A stretch of DNA of 64,000 nucleotides, from positions 62,001 through 126,000 of the forward strand of contig NZ_JAIQCL010000003.1 of assembly GCF_020023385.1 (NCBI RefSeq), given 5' to 3'. The first letter of the stretch is position 1. Every line of letters starts with the position of its first letter. The notes under the pieces are model-generated. The model had not been told where the DNA came from, did not search any database, and was given only the letters and a program-made list of their open reading frames with translations. The stretch is from Planococcus circulans (GTDB taxonomy: Bacteria; Bacillota; Bacilli; Bacillales_A; Planococcaceae). Shown here piece by piece: positions 18,836 to 28,001 of the stretch. The position numbers and the translations under genes were made by a program.

Positions 18836-19180
18836 TCAATTTGAAGTTTTTGCTTCAATAAGAGCAGCGATTTTGGTGATTACCAGTTCACTGCCAAGCA
18901 TTGGCGATTCTTTTTTCGGTTCATCACTGTCTGCATTCGTTTCGGGGCGCTTATGGGCTTCTTTGAAGGTGTCGCTGGTTTTCCAGGCTTCAAAGCTCTC
19001 CAGGTTTTCCCAGTACATATTGACGTTCAATTCATCATATTCTTCCAGGTTCTGAGTAATGGTCACTTCAACTTTGACGAAGCCTTCCATTTCCTGCAAA
19101 GCGCCTGGACGTGCAAAGTTAGGAGCCATTTTTTCAGCAAATCCTTTTTTCATTTTAATGCGGTTGGTTACGATGTACAT
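18836..19180 (-). CDS. Heme-degrading monooxygenase (HmoA/IsdG family)
   Basis: 114-aa ferredoxin-like ABM-fold protein. The three catalytic residues of IsdG-type enzymes are at the expected places: N6 (MYIVTN), W66 (FEAWKTS) and H76 (FKEAHK), each one residue earlier than in S. aureus IsdG. It would open the heme ring in the cytoplasm and free iron, using an electron donor such as a flavodoxin or ferredoxin reductase; the Fur-linked reductase at 15.8 kb is a candidate. I see no convincing Fur box in its own upstream region. It resembles B. subtilis HmoA (YetG) in length and motifs. Confidence 0.85.
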   Translation of the reverse strand: MYIVTNRIKMKKGFAEKMAPNFARPGALQEMEGFVKVEVTITQNLEEYDELNVNMYWENLESFEAWKTSDTFKEAHKRPETNADSDEPKKESPMLGSELVITKIAALIEAKTSN

Positions 19181-19343
19181 CAGACATCTCTCCTTTTTGT
19201 TTGGTATTTTTGTCGCTCATTGATATTAACTTTACCACATTCTTCAAATCGATGTGTGTACTGCGGGTGTCATCCAAGATGTTCTGTCCAATCTGCTTCG
19301 TGTCGATTATAATTGTAAGAATATTGAGAGCGAGGTTAGTTAA

Positions 19344-20147
19344 ATGATGCAGAAATTCAGCTGGGTAGGCAGCGAGGGAACATACATCGATCAGCCCGAT
19401 GTCCAACGGCTCCAACATGCAGTGGTCGGCAGATTTGGTGGAAATTCAGCTGCCGGCCAAACCAAGAATGAAGATGGATGCCTGATTTGGATCGATGAGA
19501 AGGAAGAATGGGAATTCGTGATGGTTTTGGATGCGCATAATTCAGCCCAAAGCGCTGAATTGGTCATCAGGCAAATTGAAAAACACAGAACGTCAATCGC
19601 TCTTCTACTATCAGGTAAGGTTAGTGTTGAGGTGTTCAATCAAATGGAAAGAAAATTGATGCAGCTGTTTCAGGAAGACGGCTTTAAAGAAGCCTGCCGG
19701 CATGTGCAGGGCGAAACGGCTTGCCTGATCGCGGTAAGAAAAGGGAAATACCTGTACTGGTTTTCCATCGGCGATTGCCTATTGTACCTCTTCCATCCTG
19801 AGCTGGCCGCTTTTGGGCAATATCAACTCAATCAACGCCAATTTTATGAATGGGTCGGACAGGTGAACACCTTCGAGCAAGAAGTTCCGTGCTTCAGCAG
19901 CGGCATACGGGAATTGCGCCAAGGAAAAAATCAGCTCTTGCTGACAACGGACGGTCTGGTGGAATGCCCTAATGCAGTATTTGCTGAACCGGAAAGCATC
20001 TGGCAGCAATGCAGGGATGTCGATACAGCAGATGGAGTAGCCGCTTTACTGTCAATCATCCAAAAAAACCACGTCCGCGACAGCGCGACTGTGGTTTCCT
20101 GGACAGTGGAGATAGGAGAACCGGCAAGTTTTGCCAGCAATCAATAG
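19344..20147 (+). CDS. PP2C-like serine/threonine phosphatase domain protein
   Basis: 267 aa with a degenerate PPM/PP2C domain. Recognisable metal-binding pieces are TKNEDG (about residue 43), LDAH where DGHGG is usual (about 63), GDCLLYLF, TTDGLVE and DSATVVSW. The acidic residues of the metal site are kept, but the glycines of the DGHGG motif are lost, so activity is likely but not certain. Targets are unknown; no kinase gene is adjacent. It converges with the phosphoglycerate-mutase-like gene, overlapping it tail to tail by 7 bp. Confidence 0.8.
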   Translation: MMQKFSWVGSEGTYIDQPDVQRLQHAVVGRFGGNSAAGQTKNEDGCLIWIDEKEEWEFVMVLDAHNSAQSAELVIRQIEKHRTSIALLLSGKVSVEVFNQMERKLMQLFQEDGFKEACRHVQGETACLIAVRKGKYLYWFSIGDCLLYLFHPELAAFGQYQLNQRQFYEWVGQVNTFEQEVPCFSSGIRELRQGKNQLLLTTDGLVECPNAVFAEPESIWQQCRDVDTADGVAALLSIIQKNHVRDSATVVSWTVEIGEPASFASNQ

Positions 20148-20743
20148 CTTTCACTTTTCTGCAGATGGACCGTGCAATTATACAGCGAGCAATCCCACCG
20201 GCTTTCAGCGTTTTTCAAAATTGTGATGGATGTATTATCCATGGAAGTTTCCTGGAACTTATCCGGCATGAGTTTTTTCAGTGTGAGGCCGATCAATGCC
20301 CCGTGGCTGACAATGAGTACACGCTGGCCGCTGAAATCTTCCAGAATTTCTTCGATGCAAGCCAGTCCCCGATCAGCTGCCTCGTCGAGGTTTTCCATCG
20401 CCAAATCAAGTTTGCGCCAATCGGCTCCCCATTTTTCAAGTCGATCTTCTTCTGTAGTGCCTTCAATTTTACCGCCGCTTCTTTCGCGTAGCCGCGTGTC
20501 AAAATGGCTGACTGGCAAATGGAGCTTGCGGCCAATGATTTCCGCTGTTTCCTTAGCGCGGGATAAATCGCTGGAGATGATCAGGTCCCAAGTTTCTTCT
20601 GTGGCAAGCCTGTTTGCAAGCGCTTCTGCCTGCTGTCTGCCGGTTTCGTTCAACGGGACATCCGAAGATCCTTGGGCGATGCCTTGTATGTTCCAATCCG
20701 TTATGCCGTGCCGTACCAAACCAATTGTTGTCAATAGAGCCAT
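20141..20743 (-). CDS. Histidine phosphatase family protein (phosphoglycerate mutase-like)
   Basis: 200 aa. The phosphohistidine motif LVRHGITDWN is near residue 9 and the second histidine is in VSHGALIG. The C-terminal Asp/Glu pattern is that of broad phosphatases (PhoE, CobC-like) rather than glycolytic mutase. It acts in the cytoplasm on an unknown phosphate ester. It is monocistronic and converges on the PP2C-like gene. Confidence 0.85.
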   Translation of the reverse strand: MALLTTIGLVRHGITDWNIQGIAQGSSDVPLNETGRQQAEALANRLATEETWDLIISSDLSRAKETAEIIGRKLHLPVSHFDTRLRERSGGKIEGTTEEDRLEKWGADWRKLDLAMENLDEAADRGLACIEEILEDFSGQRVLIVSHGALIGLTLKKLMPDKFQETSMDNTSITILKNAESRWDCSLYNCTVHLQKSESY

Positions 20744-20810
20744 CTCCTTTGGTGTGCTAGTTAAAAGGATACCTGAAATCAGACTTTAAGAGAAGAGAGG
20801 GCCATTCCAG

Positions 20811-21380
20811 ATGAACCCACAGGAAATCTACCGTCAATTGCCGGTAATCGAAACGGAGCGTCTGCTCCTGAGAAAAATGATGATGAAAGATGCCGAGGAT
20901 CTTTTTGAGTATGCCTCGCAACCGGAAGTTTCCAATTACTTGCCGTGGCAGGTCCACCAATCGATAGAGGATTCGATAGCATTTCTGAACTTTATTTTGG
21001 AAGGCTACAATCAGCAGTCCAAATTGACTTGGGCGATTGAATTGAAAAGCAACGGCAAGATGATCGGAACCATCGACTTCGTCAGCTGGAGCCCGAAGCG
21101 ATATAAAGCAGAAATCGCCTATGTGCTGTCGCCTCACTACTGGGGGCGTGGGCTGATGGCCGAAGCAGCAGAGGCCTTGCTTTCGTTCGGCTTCCGGGAC
21201 ATGGAATTGAACAAAGTGGAAGCCCCGATTATGTTGGGAAATAAGCAATCTCAGCGGCTGGCAGAAAAACTGGGCATGGTACGCGAAGGCGTTGCTCGGC
21301 AGCATATGATTATTAAAGGTGAATTTGTAGATCTGGCGATGTATGCGGTGCTGAAGAGCGAGTTCAAACTGCCGGAATAA
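20811..21380 (+). CDS. GNAT-family N-acetyltransferase (RimJ/RimL-like)
   Basis: 189 aa, acetyltransferase_3 type. ETERLLLRKMMMKDAEDLFE is the usual N-terminus. The acetyl-CoA loop reads LSPHYWGRGLMAEAAEALL, and the late helix NKQSQRLAEKLGM is typical. AAGAGAGG precedes the ATG. By family it acetylates a protein N-terminus or small molecule; the target is unknown. Confidence 0.85.
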   Translation: MNPQEIYRQLPVIETERLLLRKMMMKDAEDLFEYASQPEVSNYLPWQVHQSIEDSIAFLNFILEGYNQQSKLTWAIELKSNGKMIGTIDFVSWSPKRYKAEIAYVLSPHYWGRGLMAEAAEALLSFGFRDMELNKVEAPIMLGNKQSQRLAEKLGMVREGVARQHMIIKGEFVDLAMYAVLKSEFKLPE

Positions 21381-21383
21381 AAT

Positions 21384-21415
21384 GAAAAGGCTGCCGGAAG
21401 GGCAGCCTTTTTTAG
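21384..21415. terminator. Bidirectional terminator
   Basis: AAGGCTGCC and GGCAGCCTT form a 9-bp stem with a 5-nt loop, with T run on the plus strand and A-rich start for the minus strand. It separates the GNAT gene from the converging symporter gene. Confidence 0.85.
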
Positions 21416-21417
21416 CG

Positions 21418-22641
21418 TTATGCAGTTTTGCGTTTCTGCTCGTTTTTATCGATCACCGTGCTCCCGACCAGGTCACCCGTTACATTCAATGCGGTACAGC
21501 CCATGCCAACCAGAGCATCAATGGCTGTCAGCAAGGCGACAGCTTCCATCGGCAAGCCCAACTGAACAAATACTGTGGCGATCATGACAATTCCGGCACC
21601 AGGGACGCCAGCGGTTCCGATGGATGCCAAAGTTCCGACCAGAACCACCATCAGCATTTCGGACAGGCTTAGAGGATCACCTACCAGATTTGCTGCGAAA
21701 ACGGCGGAAACAGCAATGCGGATGGCGGCTCCATCCATATTGATGGTTGCACCGAGCGGCAGGCTGAAGCCATACAGACTTTTGGATAAGCCAAGGTTTT
21801 TGGCGGCAGTCAAGGTCAATGGCAAAGTCCCTGAACTGCTTTGAGTAACAAACGCAGTCAGCATAGGGGTACGCGCCTGTTTGAAAAACTGCCCTGGCTT
21901 AACTTTGAACAACAGCAGAACCAGCGTATAGAGAAGGATCTGGACAATCAATGCGGCATATAACACCAGCACCATTTCTCCGAGCGACAAAAGTGTAGCG
22001 AAGCCCTGGCTGCCGACAGTTTCGGCCATGATGGCGAAAATTCCGATCGGCACATATTGGAGAATGGCTTTCAGCACCAGCAAGGTCACTTCATTCAGCG
22101 CATTGACGGTTTTATACAAATGATCGCCCAAGCTTTCAAGTTCGCTGGATTGGCGCATATAGGACAGCGCGATGCCGAAAGCAAAGGCAGTAAAAATGAT
22201 GCCGAGCAGATTAAGTTCGGTAAAAGCCGTAAAGATATTGGAAGGGACAATATTCAGCAAGACATTAATGACCCCCGGATTGTCCGGAACATCAAAAGTT
22301 TCATTGCCCTGCAGCTGCATGCCGGTTCCAGGCTGAAAGAGGCTTGCTACCGTCAAACCGACCATGATGGCAAATGCGGAGCTAAAAACATAGAAGATGA
22401 ATACTTTACCGCCCATGCGCCCCAAATCGCCGATGGAGGATTGGTTGATGCCGACCATCATAGTGAAAAGAATCAGGGGAATGATCAGAAAGGTCAACAG
22501 GTTCAGCAGCAAATCGCCGAGCGGAGCCAGAACAGCTGCCTGCTCTCCAAAAATCAGCCCGACGGCAATGCCGAGTATAAGTGCAATCGTAATTTTAAAT
22601 ATCAATGAAGCGTCGAGATATCGTTTCCAAGCAGTTTTCAT
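21418..22641 (-). CDS. Dicarboxylate/amino acid:cation symporter (DAACS family)
   Basis: 407 aa, about 8 membrane helices and two re-entrant hairpins. The serine-rich motif FVTQSSSGTLPLTL and the conserved NMDGAAI segment mark the GltP/DctA/SLC1 family. It imports acidic amino acids or C4-dicarboxylates with sodium or protons. The family tip (about 280-330) is intact. Specificity between glutamate/aspartate and succinate/fumarate is not resolved by eye. Monocistronic. Confidence 0.92.
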   Translation of the reverse strand: MKTAWKRYLDASLIFKITIALILGIAVGLIFGEQAAVLAPLGDLLLNLLTFLIIPLILFTMMVGINQSSIGDLGRMGGKVFIFYVFSSAFAIMVGLTVASLFQPGTGMQLQGNETFDVPDNPGVINVLLNIVPSNIFTAFTELNLLGIIFTAFAFGIALSYMRQSSELESLGDHLYKTVNALNEVTLLVLKAILQYVPIGIFAIMAETVGSQGFATLLSLGEMVLVLYAALIVQILLYTLVLLLFKVKPGQFFKQARTPMLTAFVTQSSSGTLPLTLTAAKNLGLSKSLYGFSLPLGATINMDGAAIRIAVSAVFAANLVGDPLSLSEMLMVVLVGTLASIGTAGVPGAGIVMIATVFVQLGLPMEAVALLTAIDALVGMGCTALNVTGDLVGSTVIDKNEQKRKTA

Positions 22642-22848
22642 CGTGTCTCTCCTTTTTTCAAAAAATAAATCTTATATGTTTTATCGGAATTAACTTTCTT
22701 AACTTATACCAGAGTGTGGAGGACTGTCAAAATGTCTGCTTGTGCCAGAAAGGAAAGAGGAAATCAGATAGTGAATTTTGTTGCCGACAGCTTCAAAAGA
22801 CAGAAAATAACCCCCAAACAGCATTGAATGGAGGTTTTTCGAAGTTAT

Positions 22849-24738
22849 TTAAATCGTTTCTTTAATGAACTGGAAATGGCCTTTGCCGTTTGCTTTGACC
22901 TGGTACATGGCTTTGTCCGCTTTTTTCATTAAATCGACAGTGGTGGTCGCATCCGATGGATAAACAGCAATACCTATGCTAGGCAAGCTAATGATTTCAA
23001 AGCCATTAATGAGATGAGTTTGTTTCAGGGACTGGAGAATCTTCTCTGCGGTCTGTTCAATTGCTTCTAAATCATTTACGTCACGGATGATCAACGTGAA
23101 TTCGTCCCCGCCTAGCCTCGATACGATATCATTCTCAAGAACACAGCTTTTAAGTCTATTTGCAACAGAAATCAGCAGTTCATCCCCGTTATCATGTCCT
23201 AGGGTGTCATTGATCTGCTTGAAATGATCCAGATCAATAAACATGACGGCGAATATCTCGTTTAGGGCTTCAGCTTCGGTTACAGCTTTTTTTAACGACT
23301 CCCCGAAATATAATCGGTTGGCTAAGCCGGTTAGAGGATCGTGATATGCCAGGAATTGAATTTTTTCCTCATTCTTTTTGTTCTCTGTAATATCTTTGCC
23401 GATTCCAAAGATACCAACAATATTATTGCGCACCTTAATTGGAATATTGGTGATGCTCAAATGATGGAATTTGCCTAGACGGCTGCGTATCGGCAATTCA
23501 TAGCTTTGAGGTTGTCCTTCTAATGAACTTGCCAAAATTTCAGAAGCTTTTTGCTGCTTTTCTTCATCGATAAAAACAGTACTTGAGAGACCGATCAATT
23601 CGCTTTTTTCGTAACCGAAAAGAGCAATGGTAGCAGGGTTGGCACTTTCAAAACGTCCTGTTACATCAAGAGAATAGACAGCATCGGGATGGTAATCAAA
23701 CAAGGATTTGTAGCGCTGTTCGCTTACATCCAGTTCTTCTGTTTTACAATGATATTGGCGCAGCAGTTGCTGGTTTTCCAAAATGATTAAAATCTGTCTC
23801 AAGATGACGAGCAAAATTGAGATTCCTGACCCGACGGTGACCACATCTATGCCGGTAGACCTGGATCCCATGAAGACAAATAAAATCAGTACATTTATAT
23901 ATGGGAGTGACAGACGGAAAGCATCCAATTGTTGTGGAGCCGCTTGCTCGGTTAAGGAAGAGCGTGGTTGCTGTACGGTTTCTGTCCGCAGGAATCCAGC
24001 GAATCCAATAAACAGAATAGCCAATATAAACAGCGGATCGATTATGCTTCCCGACTCGTATTGCTCAAAAGAAACCAAGTAGAGATAAGCAGAATCTGCG
24101 GTTATTTGAAAAAAGAGCCCGATCGATAAAAAGAGCAGGTTTTTAGTAAAAGTGGATTTCTGTGTGCCAAGGTAGATGCTGACGATTCCAAGAAGAAGAG
24201 CTAAATCACCGACAGGATAGGCGAGAGAGACAAGGAAAGAGTAAATGGAGAGGTCTCCAGCTTCAATAATTGGGCTAATCAAAAAATGCCAGCTGAAAGT
24301 TGAGGCGACAGTCATGACAATTAAAACATCTAAGAGGTATTTAGTAAATTGATGTTTTTTAACTTCTTTTATCAACTTATAAGAAAAGGCTCCCAGGTAA
24401 AAAACAATTTGCAGCATATAAAAGAAGTCGGGTGGTCCTGGGAAAGGAACTTCAATGCCTAATATGTTTTCATATACTATCCATAGAAACTCAGCTATGA
24501 AATAACTGAATGTCCCGGTGGTCAAAAGCAGCCAGAACATTTTTTCCTCTTTACAGCTTTTTCTGAATGCCCTGAATAGCCATACGAAGGCGATGAAACA
24601 GCCTAATACCGAAAGAATATTGCCCCCCAAAGTTAAGAGGGTTTCATGATCTTTCCAATTGCGCACCCAGAAAAAGTAAAAGGATGTGTAAAATAACATA
24701 AAGAAAATGCCTAAAAGTCCTTTAAATTGAGTAGTCAT
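22849..24738 (-). CDS. Membrane sensor diguanylate cyclase (MASE-like, PAS, GGDEF)
   Basis: 629 aa. About nine membrane segments fill residues 1-310, then a PAS domain with PAC (about 330-450), then GGDEF (about 460-625). The active-site motif is RLGGDEF. The product-inhibition I-site RxxD upstream of it is absent (LEND), so feedback control would differ from classic cyclases. It makes c-di-GMP from two GTP at the inner membrane face, under an unknown signal. No EAL domain is attached; the EAL protein at 10.6 kb is the other c-di-GMP gene in the window. Confidence 0.9.
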   Translation of the reverse strand: MTTQFKGLLGIFFMLFYTSFYFFWVRNWKDHETLLTLGGNILSVLGCFIAFVWLFRAFRKSCKEEKMFWLLLTTGTFSYFIAEFLWIVYENILGIEVPFPGPPDFFYMLQIVFYLGAFSYKLIKEVKKHQFTKYLLDVLIVMTVASTFSWHFLISPIIEAGDLSIYSFLVSLAYPVGDLALLLGIVSIYLGTQKSTFTKNLLFLSIGLFFQITADSAYLYLVSFEQYESGSIIDPLFILAILFIGFAGFLRTETVQQPRSSLTEQAAPQQLDAFRLSLPYINVLILFVFMGSRSTGIDVVTVGSGISILLVILRQILIILENQQLLRQYHCKTEELDVSEQRYKSLFDYHPDAVYSLDVTGRFESANPATIALFGYEKSELIGLSSTVFIDEEKQQKASEILASSLEGQPQSYELPIRSRLGKFHHLSITNIPIKVRNNIVGIFGIGKDITENKKNEEKIQFLAYHDPLTGLANRLYFGESLKKAVTEAEALNEIFAVMFIDLDHFKQINDTLGHDNGDELLISVANRLKSCVLENDIVSRLGGDEFTLIIRDVNDLEAIEQTAEKILQSLKQTHLINGFEIISLPSIGIAVYPSDATTTVDLMKKADKAMYQVKANGKGHFQFIKETI

Positions 24739-24950
24739 ATATCATTGCTCCCTGCCTCTTGAAAAATTGACATGAGTTAAGCTCCAAAACAGGAAGTTAA
24801 CGGGATAGTTCAAGAATAAACGTTTATTATCATACTACTGTATATACACGAGAAAGATAACACTATTTTGAATTTATTGAGAGAAATCTGCAAATAATTA
24901 GAATTAATTTCCAGTTAAATGGGTAATGACAGTAGCGTTCTTGAATCGAT

Positions 24951-24992
24951 AAAAAAAGAAGCCTTTTATTATAAAAAAGGGCTTCTTTTTGC
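24951..24992. terminator. Terminator after the aldo/keto reductase gene
   Basis: AAAAAGAAGCC and GGGCTTCTTTTT form a stem around an AT-rich loop. Confidence 0.75.
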
Positions 24993-24994
24993 AA

Positions 24995-25834
24995 TTAAAA
25001 ATCGAAATTATCCGGATTCGGACCGACTCTCTGATTTTCATTCAACGCGGAAATCCGTTCCATATCGTCCTCTGTCAGTTCGAAATCGAAAATCTGGGAG
25101 TTTTGGATGATCCGTGCTTCCTTGATGGATTTGGGAATCGTCACGACCCCATTCTGCAAATCCCAGCGAAGGATGACCTGGGCGACCGTTTTTTCGGTCT
25201 TGGCGGCGATTTCCACAAGCAACGGGTGATCGAGCAGCTTGCCCTGCATCAAAGGTGACCAGGCTTCCAGCTGGATATCGTGTGTTTTGCAGAACTCATG
25301 CAAATCGGTCTGGGTCAGATGCGGGTGATACTCAACCTGATCGACCATCGGAACGATTTCTGTTTCTCTCATCAATTCTTCGAGATGATGGATATGGAAA
25401 TTGCTGACGCCGATCGCTTTGACCCGACCATCTTTATACAAAGTCTCCAGAGCACGCCAGGCTTCTTTGTATTTCCCTTCAACCGGCCAATGGATCAAAT
25501 ACAGATCCAAATAATCCAAGCCGAGTTTCTTCAAGCTGGTTTCGTAGGCAGCAAGCGTCGATTCATAACCAAGATCGGAATTCCATACTTTTGAAGTGAT
25601 GAAAAGCTCTTCTCTGGAGATGCCGGCTTCTTTCAAACCTTCACGGATTCCTTGGCCAACGCCTTCTTCATTGCCATAAGCGGCAGCTGTATCGATACTG
25701 CGGTAACCGTTGGCAATCGCAGTTCTGACCGCATCGATGACTTCCGCCCCTTCACTGACTTTGAACACGCCGAGACCGAACCAAGGCATTTTGACGCCGT
25801 TATGCAACGTAGTGGTATCTTGTAAGTTTTTCAT
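24995..25834 (-). CDS. Aldo/keto reductase (YtbE/YvgN type)
   Basis: 279-aa TIM-barrel oxidoreductase using NADPH. The catalytic tetrad is visible: D in SIDTAAAYGNE, Y of the same segment, K in FITSKVWN and H in YLIHWP. IGVSNFHIHHLEEL and the C-terminal IPKSIKEARIIQN complete the family pattern. The start is ATG 25834, 9 bp after GGAGG; the reading frame extends upstream without a good start. Its physiological carbonyl substrate, perhaps a toxic dicarbonyl, is unknown. Confidence 0.9.
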   Translation of the reverse strand: MKNLQDTTTLHNGVKMPWFGLGVFKVSEGAEVIDAVRTAIANGYRSIDTAAAYGNEEGVGQGIREGLKEAGISREELFITSKVWNSDLGYESTLAAYETSLKKLGLDYLDLYLIHWPVEGKYKEAWRALETLYKDGRVKAIGVSNFHIHHLEELMRETEIVPMVDQVEYHPHLTQTDLHEFCKTHDIQLEAWSPLMQGKLLDHPLLVEIAAKTEKTVAQVILRWDLQNGVVTIPKSIKEARIIQNSQIFDFELTEDDMERISALNENQRVGPNPDNFDF

Positions 25835-25965
25835 GCTCATCATCCTCCATGAGGTTAATTGGATAACTTCCTGATAGCCATGAAATACCCCGTGAGCGAG
25901 AGCTGAAACCATTCAGGGGGCGGAGACGGTTCGTGAAAAAAGCCGGCATTGGATCAATAAGTCGT

Positions 25966-26817
25966 CTACAACCGTTTATACGACATCGCTTCGCGCATGT
26001 CCTGAAGGGCTTTTTTGCCTTCATTGCCGCGGATGATCATCAGATTGGTGTAAAGCGCATCGATCAAACTCAATTGGGCGATGCGGGATGATAAGGCCTC
26101 GGAGCGGAAATCGGTTTCTTCTGAAATCGTGTACAGGGCGATATCCGACTCTTTGGATAAAGGCGACTTGGCGAAGTTGGTGACACAAATGATGGTTACG
26201 CCTTTTTCCTTCAAGACCCGCAGGACATCCAGAACGTCTGTGGTCGAACCGGAATGGGAAATGACAATCGCCACATCGTCCGATTGAAGCTGCGATGCTG
26301 CCATGAGCTGCATATGGGAATCCAGGTTCATGGAAACGTGAAGGCCTAGACGGACAAATTTATGGTAGCCGTCCATAGCAACCATGGCGGAACCGCCATT
26401 GCCGTAGAAGTCGATTTTCCGCGCTTTCAGCAATTTTTCTGTTGCCTGTTCCATTGCTTCCGTGTCGACGATCTGCAGCGTGTCTTCCAATGTTTTGATA
26501 TTGGAGCGGAAGACTTTTTCGGTGACAGCACTGATGCTGTCGCCTTCTTCAATTTTTTCGTGGATATCTTTTAAAGGAGCCACGACTTCCGCAGCAAGCG
26601 AAATCTTAAAGGCCTGAAATCCTTTGAAGCCGATGCGTTGGCAAAAGCGGAAAATGGTCGATTCAGCGAGCCCGAGTTCATCCGCAATCTGGTTGATGGT
26701 CAAATGAATGATGTTTTTTGGGTCGTTGAGTACATAATCGGCGATTTTTTTTTCTTTTTCACTGAAGTGGCGGTAACTACCGCGTATGGCAGCCAGCGCA
26801 AATTGCTGTTCTTTCAT
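25966..26817 (-). CDS. RpiR/MurR-family transcriptional regulator
   Basis: 283 aa: N-terminal HTH_6 domain (about 1-77, with GLAESTIFRFCQRIGFKGFQ as recognition region) and a SIS sugar-phosphate isomerase domain (about 120-250, with GNGGSAMVAMD and ISHSGSTTDVLD). It should bind a sugar phosphate, plausibly 6-phosphogluconate, and control the divergent gnd-gntP-gntK genes. In B. subtilis the gnt operon is under the unrelated GntR, so this is a different regulator in the same role. Candidate operators are the repeats at 26839-26919. Confidence 0.88.
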   Translation of the reverse strand: MKEQQFALAAIRGSYRHFSEKEKKIADYVLNDPKNIIHLTINQIADELGLAESTIFRFCQRIGFKGFQAFKISLAAEVVAPLKDIHEKIEEGDSISAVTEKVFRSNIKTLEDTLQIVDTEAMEQATEKLLKARKIDFYGNGGSAMVAMDGYHKFVRLGLHVSMNLDSHMQLMAASQLQSDDVAIVISHSGSTTDVLDVLRVLKEKGVTIICVTNFAKSPLSKESDIALYTISEETDFRSEALSSRIAQLSLIDALYTNLMIIRGNEGKKALQDMREAMSYKRL

Positions 26818-26838
26818 GATCCGCGCCTCGTTTCTATA

Positions 26839-26919
26839 GAAGTATTTTCGTTAATTATACAATAACATGTTGCGTGCGGAAAAATATTTGATACAATGAG
26901 TTTATTAAGGAAAAATATT
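26839..26919. promoter_or_regulatory. Candidate RpiR operator repeats in the divergent promoter
   Basis: GGAAAAATATT occurs at 26878-26888 and again at 26909-26919, 31 bp apart (about three helix turns), with a related inverted copy near 26839-26850. A promoter-like TTGCGT/TACAAT pair lies between. Binding by the adjacent RpiR protein is inferred. Confidence 0.45.
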
Positions 26920-26945
26920 CTTTTATTTCAAAGGAGGATTCCACA

Positions 26946-27830
26946 ATGGAAATCGGAATTATTGGTTTAGGGAAAATGGGATTGAACCTGGCATTAAATT
27001 TGAGCGATCACGATCATCAAGTTGTCGGCTATGACAGTCATGCGGCAATCGAAGAAAGCGGTTTCAAACAAGTTTCTTCTATTGAAGAAATGGTGAAAGA
27101 GCTGAAAGCGCCGCGAACAATTTGGTTGATGGTGCCAGCCGGTGAAATTACGGAATCGGTCATCGAGCAATTGATTCCTTTGCTTGAAGAAGGAGATTCG
27201 ATTATCGATGGCGGGAACTCGAACTACAAAGATACCGTGCGCCGCGCGGAAATCTTGAAAAACCACGGCATCTACTTTTTTGATTGCGGGACAAGCGGTG
27301 GAACGGAAGGGGCACGCCACGGGATTTGCGCGATGATCGGCGGCGATGCAGAAAAATTCAAATCAATTGAACCGTTATTGCAGGATATTTCTGTACAAGA
27401 CGGCTATCTGTACACAGGAGAAGCGGGAAGCGGACATTTCCTGAAAATGATCCACAACGGAATTGAATACGGCATGATGCAATCCATCGCGGAAGGCTTC
27501 GATATCCTGAACAAAAGCCCATTTGATTTTGATTACGAAAAAGTGGCTGACGTTTGGAACAACGGCTCCATCATCAGCTCGTACTTGATGGAAGTGACAA
27601 AAAGCGCCTTTTCAAAAGACGCCAAATTGGAAAGCATTAAAGGCGTCATGAATTCTTCAGGCGAAGGCAAGTGGACCGTGGAAACGGCGCTTGACTTGAA
27701 TGTTCCGGCACCGGTGATTACTTTGTCGCTGATGATGCGCTACCGCTCATTGGAAGACGATACCTTTGCAGGAAAAGTCGTGGCAGCCCAGCGCAACGAG
27801 TTCGGCGGTCATGCGGTAGAGAAAAAATAA
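26946..27830 (+). CDS. 6-phosphogluconate dehydrogenase, decarboxylating (short form)
   Basis: 294 aa, the short form of the enzyme, compared with about 470 in GndA. Rossmann motif GLGKMGLNLALNL is at residue 6; DGGNSNYKD, GTSGGTEGARHG and the catalytic K in HFLKMIHNGIEYGMMQ follow. After the second beta-strand comes YDSH in place of the NR of NADP-specific enzymes, which suggests NAD dependence. It oxidises 6-phosphogluconate made by GntK to ribulose-5-phosphate and CO2. GGAGG precedes the start. First gene of the gluconate operon. B. subtilis YqeC and GntZ are the nearest names. Confidence 0.92.
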   Translation: MEIGIIGLGKMGLNLALNLSDHDHQVVGYDSHAAIEESGFKQVSSIEEMVKELKAPRTIWLMVPAGEITESVIEQLIPLLEEGDSIIDGGNSNYKDTVRRAEILKNHGIYFFDCGTSGGTEGARHGICAMIGGDAEKFKSIEPLLQDISVQDGYLYTGEAGSGHFLKMIHNGIEYGMMQSIAEGFDILNKSPFDFDYEKVADVWNNGSIISSYLMEVTKSAFSKDAKLESIKGVMNSSGEGKWTVETALDLNVPAPVITLSLMMRYRSLEDDTFAGKVVAAQRNEFGGHAVEKK

Positions 27831-27884
27831 GAAGAACTTTACCGGTTTAATTACTATAGAAGGTAATCGCCTACATTATTCTGT

Positions 27885-27975
27885 GTAGACATGCGCTGGC
27901 GCGACCAGGGGATGGGCGTCAGCGGGGCTCAACGCGGAGCATAAAAGCGAATTTCAGCTTCAGTGCACGGCGCTG
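27885..27975. repeat. GC-rich intergenic element before gntP
   Basis: A GC-rich stretch in otherwise AT-rich spacer begins GCGCTGGCGCGACCAGGGG and ends CGGCGCTGAGG. It resembles the element at 13861-13935 on the minus strand and may be another degenerate copy of the same repeat. No open reading frame fits it. Confidence 0.35.
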
Positions 27976-28001
27976 AGGTTACATATTGAGGGGGAGAAGA
28001 T

